A stretch of DNA of 55,592 nt from CBDCWQ01 sp965223435 (GTDB taxonomy: Bacteria; Myxococcota; Kuafuiibacteriia; Kuafuiibacteriales; Kuafuiibacteriaceae): the NCBI GenBank assembly GCA_965223435.1, contig CBDCWQ010000003.1:1-55592 (forward strand), in the 5' to 3' direction. The number at the start of each line of letters is the position of its first letter. Position 1 is the stretch's first letter. A model generated the notes under the pieces. It saw nothing but the letters and a program-made list of their open reading frames with translations. It made no database searches and was not told the DNA's origin. The position numbers and the translations under genes are program-made. Shown here piece by piece: positions 9,324-18,083 of this stretch.

Positions 9324-9550
9324 ATGTCACTCAGCGACTATCGAATTTACAGCATTATTGTGCAGGGTCATCTCGCTCCTGCATGGTCAAGCTGGCTGCA
9401 CGATTTGGCGATTACGCCACGTGACAACGGCACGATACAGCTGGAGGCGAGTTGCCCGACCAATCAGCGCTGCTGGGTTGCTTGATGCAGTTGCGCAATC
9501 TCGGCGCACAATTGATTCAGGTTGACAGTCGTGAAATCAGCGCTGAATGA
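9324..9550 (+). pseudogene. Small Chloroflexota-type hypothetical protein with one frameshift
   Basis: The frame from ATG 9324 reads MSLSDYRIYSIIVQGHLAPA, WSSWLHDLAI and DNGTIQLE, then goes off frame. One base later the other frame continues LPDQSALLGCLMQLRNLGAQ and ends at 9550. Together they give a ~75-residue protein of the kind I recall as common in Chloroflexota (YRI.vqGHLd..Ws.Wf..l.I....dG.T.L.g.l.DQaaLhgll..irdLgl.Li.v). One base is missing near 9450. This may be real inactivation or a sequence error. No function is known to me. Confidence 0.6.
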
Positions 9551-9599
9551 AGTGGGATTTCGATCAAAATTCTCAGCACAAATTTTCCAAAAGACAAAC

Positions 9600-9631
9600 T
9601 TAAGAGTTTCGCAAGGGTCGTTTTATACGCT
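9600..9631 (+). promoter_or_regulatory. SARP-type promoter of the cupredoxin/beta-helix operon
   Basis: GCAAGGG at 9611-9617 is followed after exactly 8 bp by TACGCT (9626-9631), and a degenerate heptamer TTAAGAG lies one 11-bp period upstream (9600-9606). Fourteen bases (GTTTCGCAAGGGTC) are identical to the promoter at 8604-8615. The start codon of the cupredoxin gene is 33 bp downstream of the -10 box. Confidence 0.55.
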
Positions 9632-9663
9632 GACATCAGATTAATTCAAACAAGGAGATAACA

Positions 9664-10101
9664 GTGACCGTAGCCACAGATAATGCAACAGATGTCAATC
9701 AATCATTTCAAGAAAGCATATTTCATCCGGCTTTCATAGGCGTGGTAAGTGTTGTGTTGCTGGTCTTGGTAGGATTGGTTTTCGGCCGATTCAACCTCCT
9801 GCCACAAAAAGCCCAAGCTGTTGCACCGACTGATGTGCTGCTTTCGGCCGAAACAATACGCTTCACCCAAGACACCATCCACGTCAAAAGTGGCGAGCCT
9901 GTCACCCTCCAACTCGCCAACGCCGACTTTGTCGCCCACAGCTTCGACATCGACGCGCTCGATTTGCATGTCGCAATGGAACCTAACGACAACACAACCG
10001 CCCGCTTCATCGCACCTGAACCAGGCACATACACCTTCACCTGCAACATTCCCGGCCACACCGAAGCAGGGATGGTCGGTACGCTAATTGTTGAAAATTA
10101 A
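9664..10101 (+). CDS. Membrane-anchored cupredoxin (plastocyanin-like copper protein)
   Basis: The 145-residue protein has a short cytosolic start, one transmembrane helix (residues ~22-43, GVVSVVLLVLVGLVF) and an outer cupredoxin domain. The type-1 copper ligands are visible: a histidine in VAHSFDID, then Cys, His and Met in CNIPGHTEAGM near the C-terminus. It probably carries electrons or copper at the outer face of the membrane. The start is GTG, fixed by AAGGAG 6 bp upstream. It heads a run of same-strand genes with good ribosome binding sites (DUF6220-like membrane protein, two giant surface proteins) and lies behind a SARP-type promoter. Confidence 0.85.
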   Translation: MTVATDNATDVNQSFQESIFHPAFIGVVSVVLLVLVGLVFGRFNLLPQKAQAVAPTDVLLSAETIRFTQDTIHVKSGEPVTLQLANADFVAHSFDIDALDLHVAMEPNDNTTARFIAPEPGTYTFTCNIPGHTEAGMVGTLIVEN

Positions 10102-10103
10102 TT

Positions 10104-10193
10104 TTAGTTGCTAGTGGCTGGTTGCTAGTCAGGAGAAATATCTCAAGTGAAGCTTTCTTACTAGCCACTAACCACTAGCTACTTGCCACTCCC
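10104..10193. repeat. Imperfect inverted repeat between cupredoxin and membrane protein genes
   Basis: CTAGTGGCTGGTTGCTAGT near 10112 is nearly complementary to ACTAGCCACTAACCACTAG near 10160, so the 100-bp gap can form a long hairpin. Short ctag/gccact modules recur inside it. It may attenuate or process the transcript between the two genes. It also resembles the degenerate short-period repeats found in other gaps of this window. Confidence 0.5.
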
Positions 10194-10206
10194 AAGGAGA
10201 CAAACC

Positions 10207-10623
10207 ATGAAAACCTTCGCTCAAACTGCTCACAAACTACTTTCTGGCTTTATCGGCCTCGCCGTATTGATTCAAATGTTTCTTGCTGGCCTCTGGCACG
10301 CCGAAGTGCTGGCAACACCCGAAGCGCATGTCTTCTTCGGCCTGGGGATATTGCTCGCCTCGCTGCTGGCGCTAATTTTTGGGTTAATCGCCCGTTTGCC
10401 GCGCCACATTATCGGCATGAGCGCGTTGCTGTTTGTGCTGATTTTGGCGCAGCCGATTTTGATGGAGTTTCGTCGCAATGGTGTGCCGTTGTTATCAGCC
10501 TTTCATACGCTCAACGCCGCGTTTGTTGGTATGGTGTCTGGCGTTGTGATGACACGCTTGAAGGCGCTTAAATCGGCCGAAACCACCCCCATTCTTACGA
10601 CAACCCCTGTAACCGGTGACTAA
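10207..10623 (+). CDS. Four-helix membrane protein, DUF6220-like
   Basis: The 138-residue protein is almost all membrane: helices near residues 10-30, 40-62, 67-85 and 97-118, with short charged loops. A conserved-looking histidine sits in LWHAEV and another in EAHVFFGLG. From memory this matches the DUF6220 pattern, a small bacterial integral membrane family of unknown function. The two helix-embedded histidines would allow haem or metal binding, but that is speculation. ATG 10207 has AAGGAG 8 bp upstream. It lies between a cupredoxin and a giant surface protein, so a role in envelope redox or assembly is possible. Confidence 0.7.
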   Translation: MKTFAQTAHKLLSGFIGLAVLIQMFLAGLWHAEVLATPEAHVFFGLGILLASLLALIFGLIARLPRHIIGMSALLFVLILAQPILMEFRRNGVPLLSAFHTLNAAFVGMVSGVVMTRLKALKSAETTPILTTTPVTGD

Positions 10624-10639
10624 TTAGAGAGTTCACAAC

Positions 10640-13600
10640 ATGAAGCACTTAACTTTACTCGGATTATCTCTTCTGTTTTTGATTGGTTGGTTCGTGGTGG
10701 ACGTTTCGGCCGAAACCTCCACCGTCATCGAAAGCCGCTTTGACAGCGACAGCGAAGGCTGGGGCGAAGTCGGCGATGGCAGCGGTCCCTTTTGGGACGC
10801 CATCGGCGGTAATCCCGACGGCCATATTCACATTAACGACAACCAAAACAGTACGACTTGGTATTTCGCTGCGCCAGCCGCTTTCCTCGGTGATGTGTCC
10901 GCCGCCTATGGCAGCACGCTCAGCTTTGACCTTAGACAATCCAATACGAGCGGTCAATATGCTAGTACACAGGATGTTCTGCTGATGGGTGCTGGCATGA
11001 CGCTTTACTACAACACGCATGTCCATCCAACAACTGAATGGACGCCGTACACCATCACACTACTGCCGGAGGCGGGTTGGCGGCATGCCGAGACGCATGT
11101 GGAGGTGACTTCGGCCGAATTACAAGCCGTCCTCGGTGCTCTCGACGCCCTCCACATTCGCGGCGAATTTCGCAGCGGTGGCGACACAGGCTATCTCGAT
11201 AATGTCGTCCTTGCTCTTACACCACCTACCCAAACGCCAATCACGCTAACGGTCAATACAACCGATGATCTCAATGATACTGTTTGTGACGCTATCCACT
11301 GTTCCCTGCGTGAAGCAATTCACACGGCCAATGCCAACCTCGGCCACGACACCATTTTGTTTGACCAAGCGATTGTGACCCCAACCATCGCCATCAGTGG
11401 CACGCTGCCCACCATTACCGATACGCTGATGCTTGACGGGGCACTCAACGATGGGCGCATCGTATTGGACGGCACGCTGAGTACTGGATCGGGCTTCACC
11501 CTTCACAGCTACGATTCAATCATCCGCAATTTTGTCATTCACTCCTTTGCTGCGGACGGCATCACCCTGCGCGGTTATGGCAACACGATTAGCGACAATA
11601 TCCTTGGTCTTGATGCCAGCGGTACTGTTGATCTCGGCAATGCTGGTTATGGAATTTACGTGCTACGCTCCAATGGCAATGTCATTCGTGACAACCTCAT
11701 TTCGGGTAATCAGGCGGCGGGGGTGCGGTTGGAATCGGCCGATTCACGCAACAACCTCATCGCCAACAACTACATTGGCACAGACGAATCTGGCACAATC
11801 GACTTAGGCAACACAACCAACGGCATCGTGCTGTTTGGAGCCACCCACAACACCATTCAAAACAATTTGCTCTCCGGCAACAACGACAACGGCCTGCTCA
11901 TCGCGGAAGCAAGCGCTGATTTTAACGTTGTGGTCAGCAATACGATTGGAACCGATGTAACCGGTTCGGCCGATCTCGGCAACAGCGAAAGCGGCATTCG
12001 CATTCGTACTGGCGCAAGCAGCAACCAAATCGGCGACGCCAGCGGCAATGGCAACCTCATCTCCGGCAACAATCAGTACGGTATCTACATCGAGAGCGAT
12101 TCATCAGACGCCAACATGATTCAGGGCAACAAAATCGGTACAGATCAGACGGGCAACACCGCCTTGCGCAACAATCGCACCGGCATTTACATCTCGCAGG
12201 CTGACAAAACACAAATCGGCGGCACGGCTGGCACAACTATAGGTGGTGCGTGTACCGGCGCGTGCAACCTTATTAGTGGTAATGGTTCATCAACCAGCTA
12301 TCGCGGCATTGAAACCGTCAATAATGCCAACGCCACCATCATCGAGGCCAACTACATTGGCACAAACATCAGCGGCACGCTCGCCCTGCCCAACACCAAC
12401 TACGGCATCTTCATCGACAGCAGCAGTAACGGCACGATTGGCGGCTTTGGCGCAGCACGCAATGTCGTCAGCGGCAACGCTTGCCACGGCATGCGCATTG
12501 AAGGGTCAGGACACGTTGTTGAAAACAACTATGTTGGTGTTGGTAGCGACGGCGTAACGTCGCTCGGCAATGGCTGCTCCGGCATTCGCGTTGATGCGTC
12601 CAACTCCACATTCTCGGAGAACGTGCTGTCCGCCAACACCAGTCATGGCCTATGGGGACAAGGCAACGAAGACAACAATATCTATAGCGACAACCTGATC
12701 GGCGTTGGTGCAGATGGCACAACCGCACTCGGTAACGGCCTCAGCGGTATCCACATCGATGGCAACAACAGCAATTGGACATCAGACCACCAGATAGACG
12801 GCAACACAATTGCCAACAATGGCGAATACGGCGTCAGCACAGGCGGTACGCGCGTGCAGCTTCTAAATATCACCACCAACGACATCTACAGCAATACGCT
12901 CGATGGCGTGCGCTTTGGTCATAGCAGCATTGGCAGCGGCAATACGGTCGGTGCGGGCAACGTCATCCGCGACAACGGCGGCAACGGCATCAGCGTTGCC
13001 ACCACGCAGCGGCAAACCATCAGTGGTAGCGCCATTTTTGACAACGGTAGCCTCAGCATCGATCTCGGCGAAGACGGCGCGACGGCCAACGACCCCGATG
13101 ACCTAGACACGGGCGCAAACCTATTGCAAAACTTCCCGACGCTCATTGACGCTGCGTCGCAGGGCGGCAGTAGCTATGTCGCCGCTTCGCTGAATACCGT
13201 TAGCAACACGGTCGTTACGCTCGACTTTTATTCATCGACCACATGCGACGGCACGATTGAGCAATATCTGGGCGACACAACCGCGTTGACCGACGCCAGC
13301 GGCAATGTGACGGTGACACAAGCGTTTGGCGTCTTCGCGCCAGTTGGCGACTACATTTTAGGTACGGCAACCGACGCGGATGGCAATACGTCGGAGCTAT
13401 CCGACTGTCTGCAAATTGCGCCAGCAACGGGTGTTTTGCAAGGGACGGTGTTGAGTTCAACAAGCCGCATGACGCATACTGCGCCGTTTAGTCCGACGGT
13501 AACGTTGTATCGTGATGTGGGCACTTCGGCCGAACCGCTCTGGTTCCTCGTCGGCCACCAGCCACTCGCAACTAGCAACTTCCAGTTCAACAACCTCTCG

Positions 13601-14929
13601 ACAGGCGATTACGCCCTGTTCGCGCAGGACGACAGCAACCACTTCGCGCCGGAATATTTCGACAACGCCGATAGCTTCGCGACCGTCACCATCATCGCCG
13701 TCACCAACGGCATGACGACGACGCTACTAACGCCAATCGAGCTAGATGCAGGTGGCATCATCACTGGCCTTGTCACGGCTGAGGACAGCGGGTTGCCGCT
13801 TGCCAACATTCAGGTGACGGCGCTGTTTGACAATGCTGGTACGTGGGAAAATTTTGCCAGCACGCACACCGATTCAGACGGACAGTATGCGCTGACAAAT
13901 CTCCCTAGCGGCGACTTCCGGCTGTTTTATTTTGACCAGAACGGTGTTTATAGCAGCGAGTATTTTGACGATTCGGCCGAATTCGATCTAGCAACCGCCG
14001 TCCTCGTCACGCGCAGCGTCATCATCAGCAATATCAACGCAGTGCTCGACATCCTCAATCCAATTGTCATCACAGAAACCGACCCCAACGCCACCGTTCC
14101 CTGCACCGTGCAAATTCTCGATGGTGGGCAAATTCGCATTCGTCGCCATCGCAGCCATCCAAGCTGCCAAGTCACCATCACAACGCCGGTTGGCTTGGTC
14201 GCCTGCACCAATGGCGAAACACCCAGCAACGTCATGCTTGATGCGGAAGCGAACAGCTATCCGATGGTTGAAACAAGCGTCGGCAGCGGCAGCTACACGA
14301 CGGGGCTGATCACCATCGCCAGCAGTTGGGGCAGCGACCGCGACGTGATGTTGAGCATCGACTGGGACTGCGGCAACAGCAGTGGCAGCGTTGATATTGG
14401 CAACTTCCAACTGTACGACCCCAGCGGCTTCATCACCAATGCCAACACCGGTGAGCCGATTGAGGGTGCATCCGTGACGCTGTTCAAAGTGCCAAACTGG
14501 CGCGCTCGTACGCACCCAGCCGACAACGGCGCGAATACCTGCGAATCAAATCTCTCAAAACCAGCAGGTGCGGCGTGGAGCCAACCTGCGCCAACCGAGC
14601 GCGGCGTACTGGCGGCTCCGCTGCCGTCGCAAATCGACCCACAACTGACAACGCAATTGACCAATAGCGACGGTTACTACGGCTGGGATGTCGCGGCGGG
14701 CTGCTGGTATGTGGTTGTTGTGGCTGATGGTTATGAACCGCTGGTTAGTCCGGTGGTGGGCGTGCCGACTGAGGTGACAGACCTCGACTTGCAACTCCAG
14801 CCATTGCCACCGACGAGCATCCAGCTTGGAAGTGCGGCAGTTGAGGCACAGCCAATTGCTGTCTGGATTGTCGTGCTGTTGCTTGTGACGACTGTGGTCG
14901 CCTGGAAGCGGCATGAGGAACGGGGATGA
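10640..14929 (+). CDS. Giant secreted CSLREA-domain beta-helix surface protein
   Basis: This 1429-residue protein has a signal peptide (MKHLTLLGLSLLFLIGWFVV, cleavage after VSA) and an N-terminal jelly-roll-like region. A CSLREA domain follows (CDAIHCSLREAIHTAN, ~residues 215-230), then a long right-handed beta-helix to ~870 built from Asn/Gly-rich turns such as GNLISGN and YIGTD.SGT. After that come two Cna-B/carboxypeptidase-regulatory-like domains (about 925-1160) and a cysteine-containing module. The end has PPTSIQLGSAAVE, a hydrophobic helix (AVWIVVLLLVTTVVAW) and KRHEERG. It probably sits on the cell surface; binding, adhesion or glycan interaction are the usual guesses. It follows the DUF6220-like gene by 16 bp. 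Confidence 0.88.
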   Translation: MKHLTLLGLSLLFLIGWFVVDVSAETSTVIESRFDSDSEGWGEVGDGSGPFWDAIGGNPDGHIHINDNQNSTTWYFAAPAAFLGDVSAAYGSTLSFDLRQSNTSGQYASTQDVLLMGAGMTLYYNTHVHPTTEWTPYTITLLPEAGWRHAETHVEVTSAELQAVLGALDALHIRGEFRSGGDTGYLDNVVLALTPPTQTPITLTVNTTDDLNDTVCDAIHCSLREAIHTANANLGHDTILFDQAIVTPTIAISGTLPTITDTLMLDGALNDGRIVLDGTLSTGSGFTLHSYDSIIRNFVIHSFAADGITLRGYGNTISDNILGLDASGTVDLGNAGYGIYVLRSNGNVIRDNLISGNQAAGVRLESADSRNNLIANNYIGTDESGTIDLGNTTNGIVLFGATHNTIQNNLLSGNNDNGLLIAEASADFNVVVSNTIGTDVTGSADLGNSESGIRIRTGASSNQIGDASGNGNLISGNNQYGIYIESDSSDANMIQGNKIGTDQTGNTALRNNRTGIYISQADKTQIGGTAGTTIGGACTGACNLISGNGSSTSYRGIETVNNANATIIEANYIGTNISGTLALPNTNYGIFIDSSSNGTIGGFGAARNVVSGNACHGMRIEGSGHVVENNYVGVGSDGVTSLGNGCSGIRVDASNSTFSENVLSANTSHGLWGQGNEDNNIYSDNLIGVGADGTTALGNGLSGIHIDGNNSNWTSDHQIDGNTIANNGEYGVSTGGTRVQLLNITTNDIYSNTLDGVRFGHSSIGSGNTVGAGNVIRDNGGNGISVATTQRQTISGSAIFDNGSLSIDLGEDGATANDPDDLDTGANLLQNFPTLIDAASQGGSSYVAASLNTVSNTVVTLDFYSSTTCDGTIEQYLGDTTALTDASGNVTVTQAFGVFAPVGDYILGTATDADGNTSELSDCLQIAPATGVLQGTVLSSTSRMTHTAPFSPTVTLYRDVGTSAEPLWFLVGHQPLATSNFQFNNLSTGDYALFAQDDSNHFAPEYFDNADSFATVTIIAVTNGMTTTLLTPIELDAGGIITGLVTAEDSGLPLANIQVTALFDNAGTWENFASTHTDSDGQYALTNLPSGDFRLFYFDQNGVYSSEYFDDSAEFDLATAVLVTRSVIISNINAVLDILNPIVITETDPNATVPCTVQILDGGQIRIRRHRSHPSCQVTITTPVGLVACTNGETPSNVMLDAEANSYPMVETSVGSGSYTTGLITIASSWGSDRDVMLSIDWDCGNSSGSVDIGNFQLYDPSGFITNANTGEPIEGASVTLFKVPNWRARTHPADNGANTCESNLSKPAGAAWSQPAPTERGVLAAPLPSQIDPQLTTQLTNSDGYYGWDVAAGCWYVVVVADGYEPLVSPVVGVPTEVTDLDLQLQPLPPTSIQLGSAAVEAQPIAVWIVVLLLVTTVVAWKRHEERG

Positions 14930-15022
14930 TTTTCGGCTGAAGTCCAATCAGGAAGGGCATTCCTCCACAGGAAGGCCCTTCCTATCGCGCAAGCTATGCT
15001 CATTTTTTAAAAAGGAGATTCA

Positions 15023-17938
15023 ATGTCCAAACGACTATTATTCTTATGTATTCCGATTCTGGCTGTTATCGTAACTGGCCTGCTATTAGTACAGACAACA
15101 TTGGCCTCAGCCTCCGGCGGAGACACCTGCTACGCAACACCGGATGACGGCACAACCGTCTTTAGCGGCACGACGCTGCAAATCGTTCGTTCTGCTGTCA
15201 ATGCTGCAAGCGCTGGCGCAACTGTCAAAATCGCCGGTCAATGCACGGGTGGCCCAATTTTTCAGCGCCCACTTGTCGACAAAGCGTTAACGCTTGCTGG
15301 CGGCTATACCAGCACAGACTGGAGTAATCCATCTGAGGGCAAAGAGACCATTCTCGACGGCGCAAACAATGGGCGCGTTATGGGTATCATGAGCGCCACC
15401 GTGACGCTGCGTGATTTGACTATCAGGAATGGCTCGGCCAACCTAGGCGCAGGGATTGCCGTGCAAGATTCTGGCTTGACGCTCGATAACGTTCAGGTTG
15501 TGCAAAACGCTGCCAGTGATAGTGGCGGCGGTATTTATGCTATCGATTCAATGCTAATCATTACTAACAGCAGCGGCATCAACGGCAATCAGGCGACAAA
15601 TAATGGCGGCGGGCTATTTTTTGACAATACAAATGCTGGTACGCGGGGGCTTAGCTTTTCGAGCGGCATCTTCGCCTACAACAGTACCTTGAGCAATAAC
15701 ATGGCGCAGGGCAACGGTGGCGCGATTTATATCGAATATGCGCAACAATTTGCACGTGGATTAGGTTTTGGCGGTGGTGTTTTCGGCCGAAACACCACAC
15801 TCAATAACAACATGACCCTCGGTAACGGCGGCGGCGTTTACATGGAAGTAGATGGCGGGTCTGCACGCGGGCTGAGCTTCGGCGGGGTAATCTTTGGTCA
15901 GTCCATGACGTGGACAAACAACCAAGCGCAAGACAAAGGCGGTGGCCTTTACCTTGCAACGACAAGCGGCGCTACCGCGCGTGGCATTGGTGGTGGGGCA
16001 GGCTGGCTGAGCTTTGGTAGCCGCTGGGAAGGCAACAGCGCAAATGAAGGCGGAGCCATTTACTTAACCGATGTGGAATACGTTGATGTAGAAAGTGGCA
16101 CAATGGTCAGCAATACGGCAACGCTCGATGGGGGCGCACTTGCGGCTGTCAACACAACGATACCGCTTTCGGCGACGCTCACGGGATTTACCATCACCCA
16201 CAACACGGCGGGGCAACATGGAGGCGGCATTTTCGGTCGAAGCACCGATCCAGAAGATACGACTTGGCTGCTAACAACAGCAGGGCAGCGCACGGTACCA
16301 ATCTACGAAGGGTTATTTTTTGCCAATAGCGCTGGCGGTAGCGGCGGCGGCTTTTATGTCGAAGACGCGGCGCGGGTTCGCATCGGCGATGGCGTCGGAA
16401 TGCTTGGCAACCATGCGGATGGTGACGGTGGCGGCATTTATGCCACCCGTTTTGCACGCGCCGTCTGGGACATTTATCTTGGCGCGGCTGACTTCAGCGA
16501 CAATGACGCGCTCAACGGCGGCGCATTTGCCATCAACGATGCCGATACTTTCACTTCACAAAATAGCACCTTCACTAACAATGATGCACTTAACGATGGG
16601 GGGGCGGGTTGGATTAAGCACAGTACCAATCGGCCGACACGCGGATTTGGCGGCGCTGGCGGTTGGCTCAGCTTTGGGGCATTTAGCGGTAACAGCGCAG
16701 CCAACGGTGGAGCCGTCTTTATCACCGGCACCATCGGAACAACCGACACGCTGCGCATCGACTCCGGCACAACCATCACCAACAACACGGCCACGGGCAG
16801 CGGCGGTGGTGTCTATGCCCACGGCGTCACGACCAATATCGACAGCGCAATACTGACGGGCAATCGTGCGGACAACGGCGCGGCTTTGTACAACGCTGGC
16901 GGCGATATGACGCTGAATTTCAGCATCGTCAACAGCCACACCGTGACGAGCAGCGGTACGATTGTCAATGCAGGCGGTGAGTTAGCGGTGACGCAAAGCG
17001 TTGTCAAGGACAATGCGGCAGGAGTCGATGCGGGTGCGTTGCTCAATGTGGGCGGTTCGGCCGAAATCGTGCGCAGTCTCATTCGCAACAATAGCGCCAT
17101 CAACGGCGGCGGCATCGTCAACATCAGCGAGCATCCGGCCGTTAGCGTGCTCGGTGCAACAATTGACAAGTTGACGGTCAGTAACAGCACGCTGGTTGGC
17201 AATTCGGCCGATTTTGGCGCAGCCATCTACAACGCCAACAACAGCACCGTGCGCAATACAGTCACAAATACCGTCGTGCTGGCAAACAGCACGCTGATGA
17301 ACAACATCGCTGGTAAAGATGGAGGCGGTATTTTCAACGGGGGCATCGGCGGTCTGGCGCGGGTTGAGGTTATTCAGTCAACGGTGGCTGACAATGAGGC
17401 TGCGAAAGGGGGCGGTGTGTTTAACCAGCAAAGTGGGGGCGGTTCGGCCGAAATCTACCTCGCCAACAGTGTCAACACCAACACACGCGGCAACGACTGC
17501 ACCAATAGCGGCGGCACTTTTACTTCCAACAACCACAATGCTGATAGCGACAATAGCTGTAACGTCGCCATCAACGGCAATGTGCAACTTCGCCGCAACG
17601 TTGAATCGGTGGCAACGTTTATGCTGCCTGGTGGACATACGCTAGACGTGCTGCCACCTGCCTCTGAAAGCATCGTCGTGGGCGAAGGCGATCCGGCAAC
17701 CTGCCAATCGGAGTTGGTCGGCGGCATCGACCAGCTTGGCTACTTCCGCCCCAACGATAGTTGTGATCTTGGCTCCATCGATACCAACGCCACAACTGTG
17801 CCGACTGCCGTTGTCGTTAGTCAGGATGCTGCCCATCGCACCACGTCAGCAAGGGTGTTGCCCGTTGTACTTAGTTTGATGCTTGCAACCGGCGTGGTGT
17901 TATGGGCAATTTGCGCGTCAAACGCTCAAAAAGGATAA
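15023..17938 (+). CDS. Secreted Pmp-like beta-helix surface protein with RGLSFGG inserts
   Basis: The 971-residue protein starts with a signal peptide (residues 1-30, ending in TLASA) and continues as a beta-helix of the polymorphic-membrane-protein type, with many N.A..GGGIY rungs. A special feature is a set of arginine-glycine-phenylalanine inserts at rung ends: RGLSFSSGIF, RGLGFGGGVFG, RGLSFGGVIFG, RGIGGGAGWLSFG and RGFGGAGGWLSFG. The C-terminus has VPTAVVVSQ, a hydrophobic helix (VVLSLMLATGVVLWAI) and a short lysine-ending tail. The ribosome binding site AAAAGGAG precedes ATG 15023. It is 93 bp behind the CSLREA protein and is probably the last gene of the envelope operon. The end overlaps a degraded antitoxin frame. 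Confidence 0.87.
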   Translation: MSKRLLFLCIPILAVIVTGLLLVQTTLASASGGDTCYATPDDGTTVFSGTTLQIVRSAVNAASAGATVKIAGQCTGGPIFQRPLVDKALTLAGGYTSTDWSNPSEGKETILDGANNGRVMGIMSATVTLRDLTIRNGSANLGAGIAVQDSGLTLDNVQVVQNAASDSGGGIYAIDSMLIITNSSGINGNQATNNGGGLFFDNTNAGTRGLSFSSGIFAYNSTLSNNMAQGNGGAIYIEYAQQFARGLGFGGGVFGRNTTLNNNMTLGNGGGVYMEVDGGSARGLSFGGVIFGQSMTWTNNQAQDKGGGLYLATTSGATARGIGGGAGWLSFGSRWEGNSANEGGAIYLTDVEYVDVESGTMVSNTATLDGGALAAVNTTIPLSATLTGFTITHNTAGQHGGGIFGRSTDPEDTTWLLTTAGQRTVPIYEGLFFANSAGGSGGGFYVEDAARVRIGDGVGMLGNHADGDGGGIYATRFARAVWDIYLGAADFSDNDALNGGAFAINDADTFTSQNSTFTNNDALNDGGAGWIKHSTNRPTRGFGGAGGWLSFGAFSGNSAANGGAVFITGTIGTTDTLRIDSGTTITNNTATGSGGGVYAHGVTTNIDSAILTGNRADNGAALYNAGGDMTLNFSIVNSHTVTSSGTIVNAGGELAVTQSVVKDNAAGVDAGALLNVGGSAEIVRSLIRNNSAINGGGIVNISEHPAVSVLGATIDKLTVSNSTLVGNSADFGAAIYNANNSTVRNTVTNTVVLANSTLMNNIAGKDGGGIFNGGIGGLARVEVIQSTVADNEAAKGGGVFNQQSGGGSAEIYLANSVNTNTRGNDCTNSGGTFTSNNHNADSDNSCNVAINGNVQLRRNVESVATFMLPGGHTLDVLPPASESIVVGEGDPATCQSELVGGIDQLGYFRPNDSCDLGSIDTNATTVPTAVVVSQDAAHRTTSARVLPVVLSLMLATGVVLWAICASNAQKG

Positions 17939-18083
17939 GCGTATCACGATTAGGCTATCGAGCCGTGACCTAGCCGCCGTGCGCCGCCGTGCAGCTATCG
18001 AAGGGATTCCGTATCAAACGCTCGTTTCAAGCATCATTCATAAATATGTGAACGGTAGGCTTGTTGATTTGTCACGAACGTGA
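17883..18083 (+). pseudogene. N-terminally truncated CopG/ribbon-helix-helix antitoxin remnant
   Basis: From about 17931 the frame reads KKDKRITIRLSSRDLAAVR, RRAAIEGIPYQTLVSSIIH and KYVNGRL, the C-terminal half of BrnA/CopG-like antitoxins. The usual ~40-residue N-terminal part is missing. The only start in frame is TTG 17883, inside the beta-helix gene, and the residues it would add are not antitoxin-like. No toxin gene is next to it. It looks like a remnant joined to the tail of the surface-protein gene, whose stop lies in the join region. Confidence 0.6.

Noticed and set aside
11700..12800. Repeated GGCAAC/ATTGGCAC strings that could suggest a CRISPR-like array
   Set aside because: They encode beta-helix turns in one open frame, with irregular spacing and variable repeats.
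13988..14515. Long antisense open frames within the giant surface-protein genes (for example 175 residues here)
   Set aside because: They mirror the Gly/Ala/Asn-rich codons of the sense gene, have no start signals and resemble no protein.
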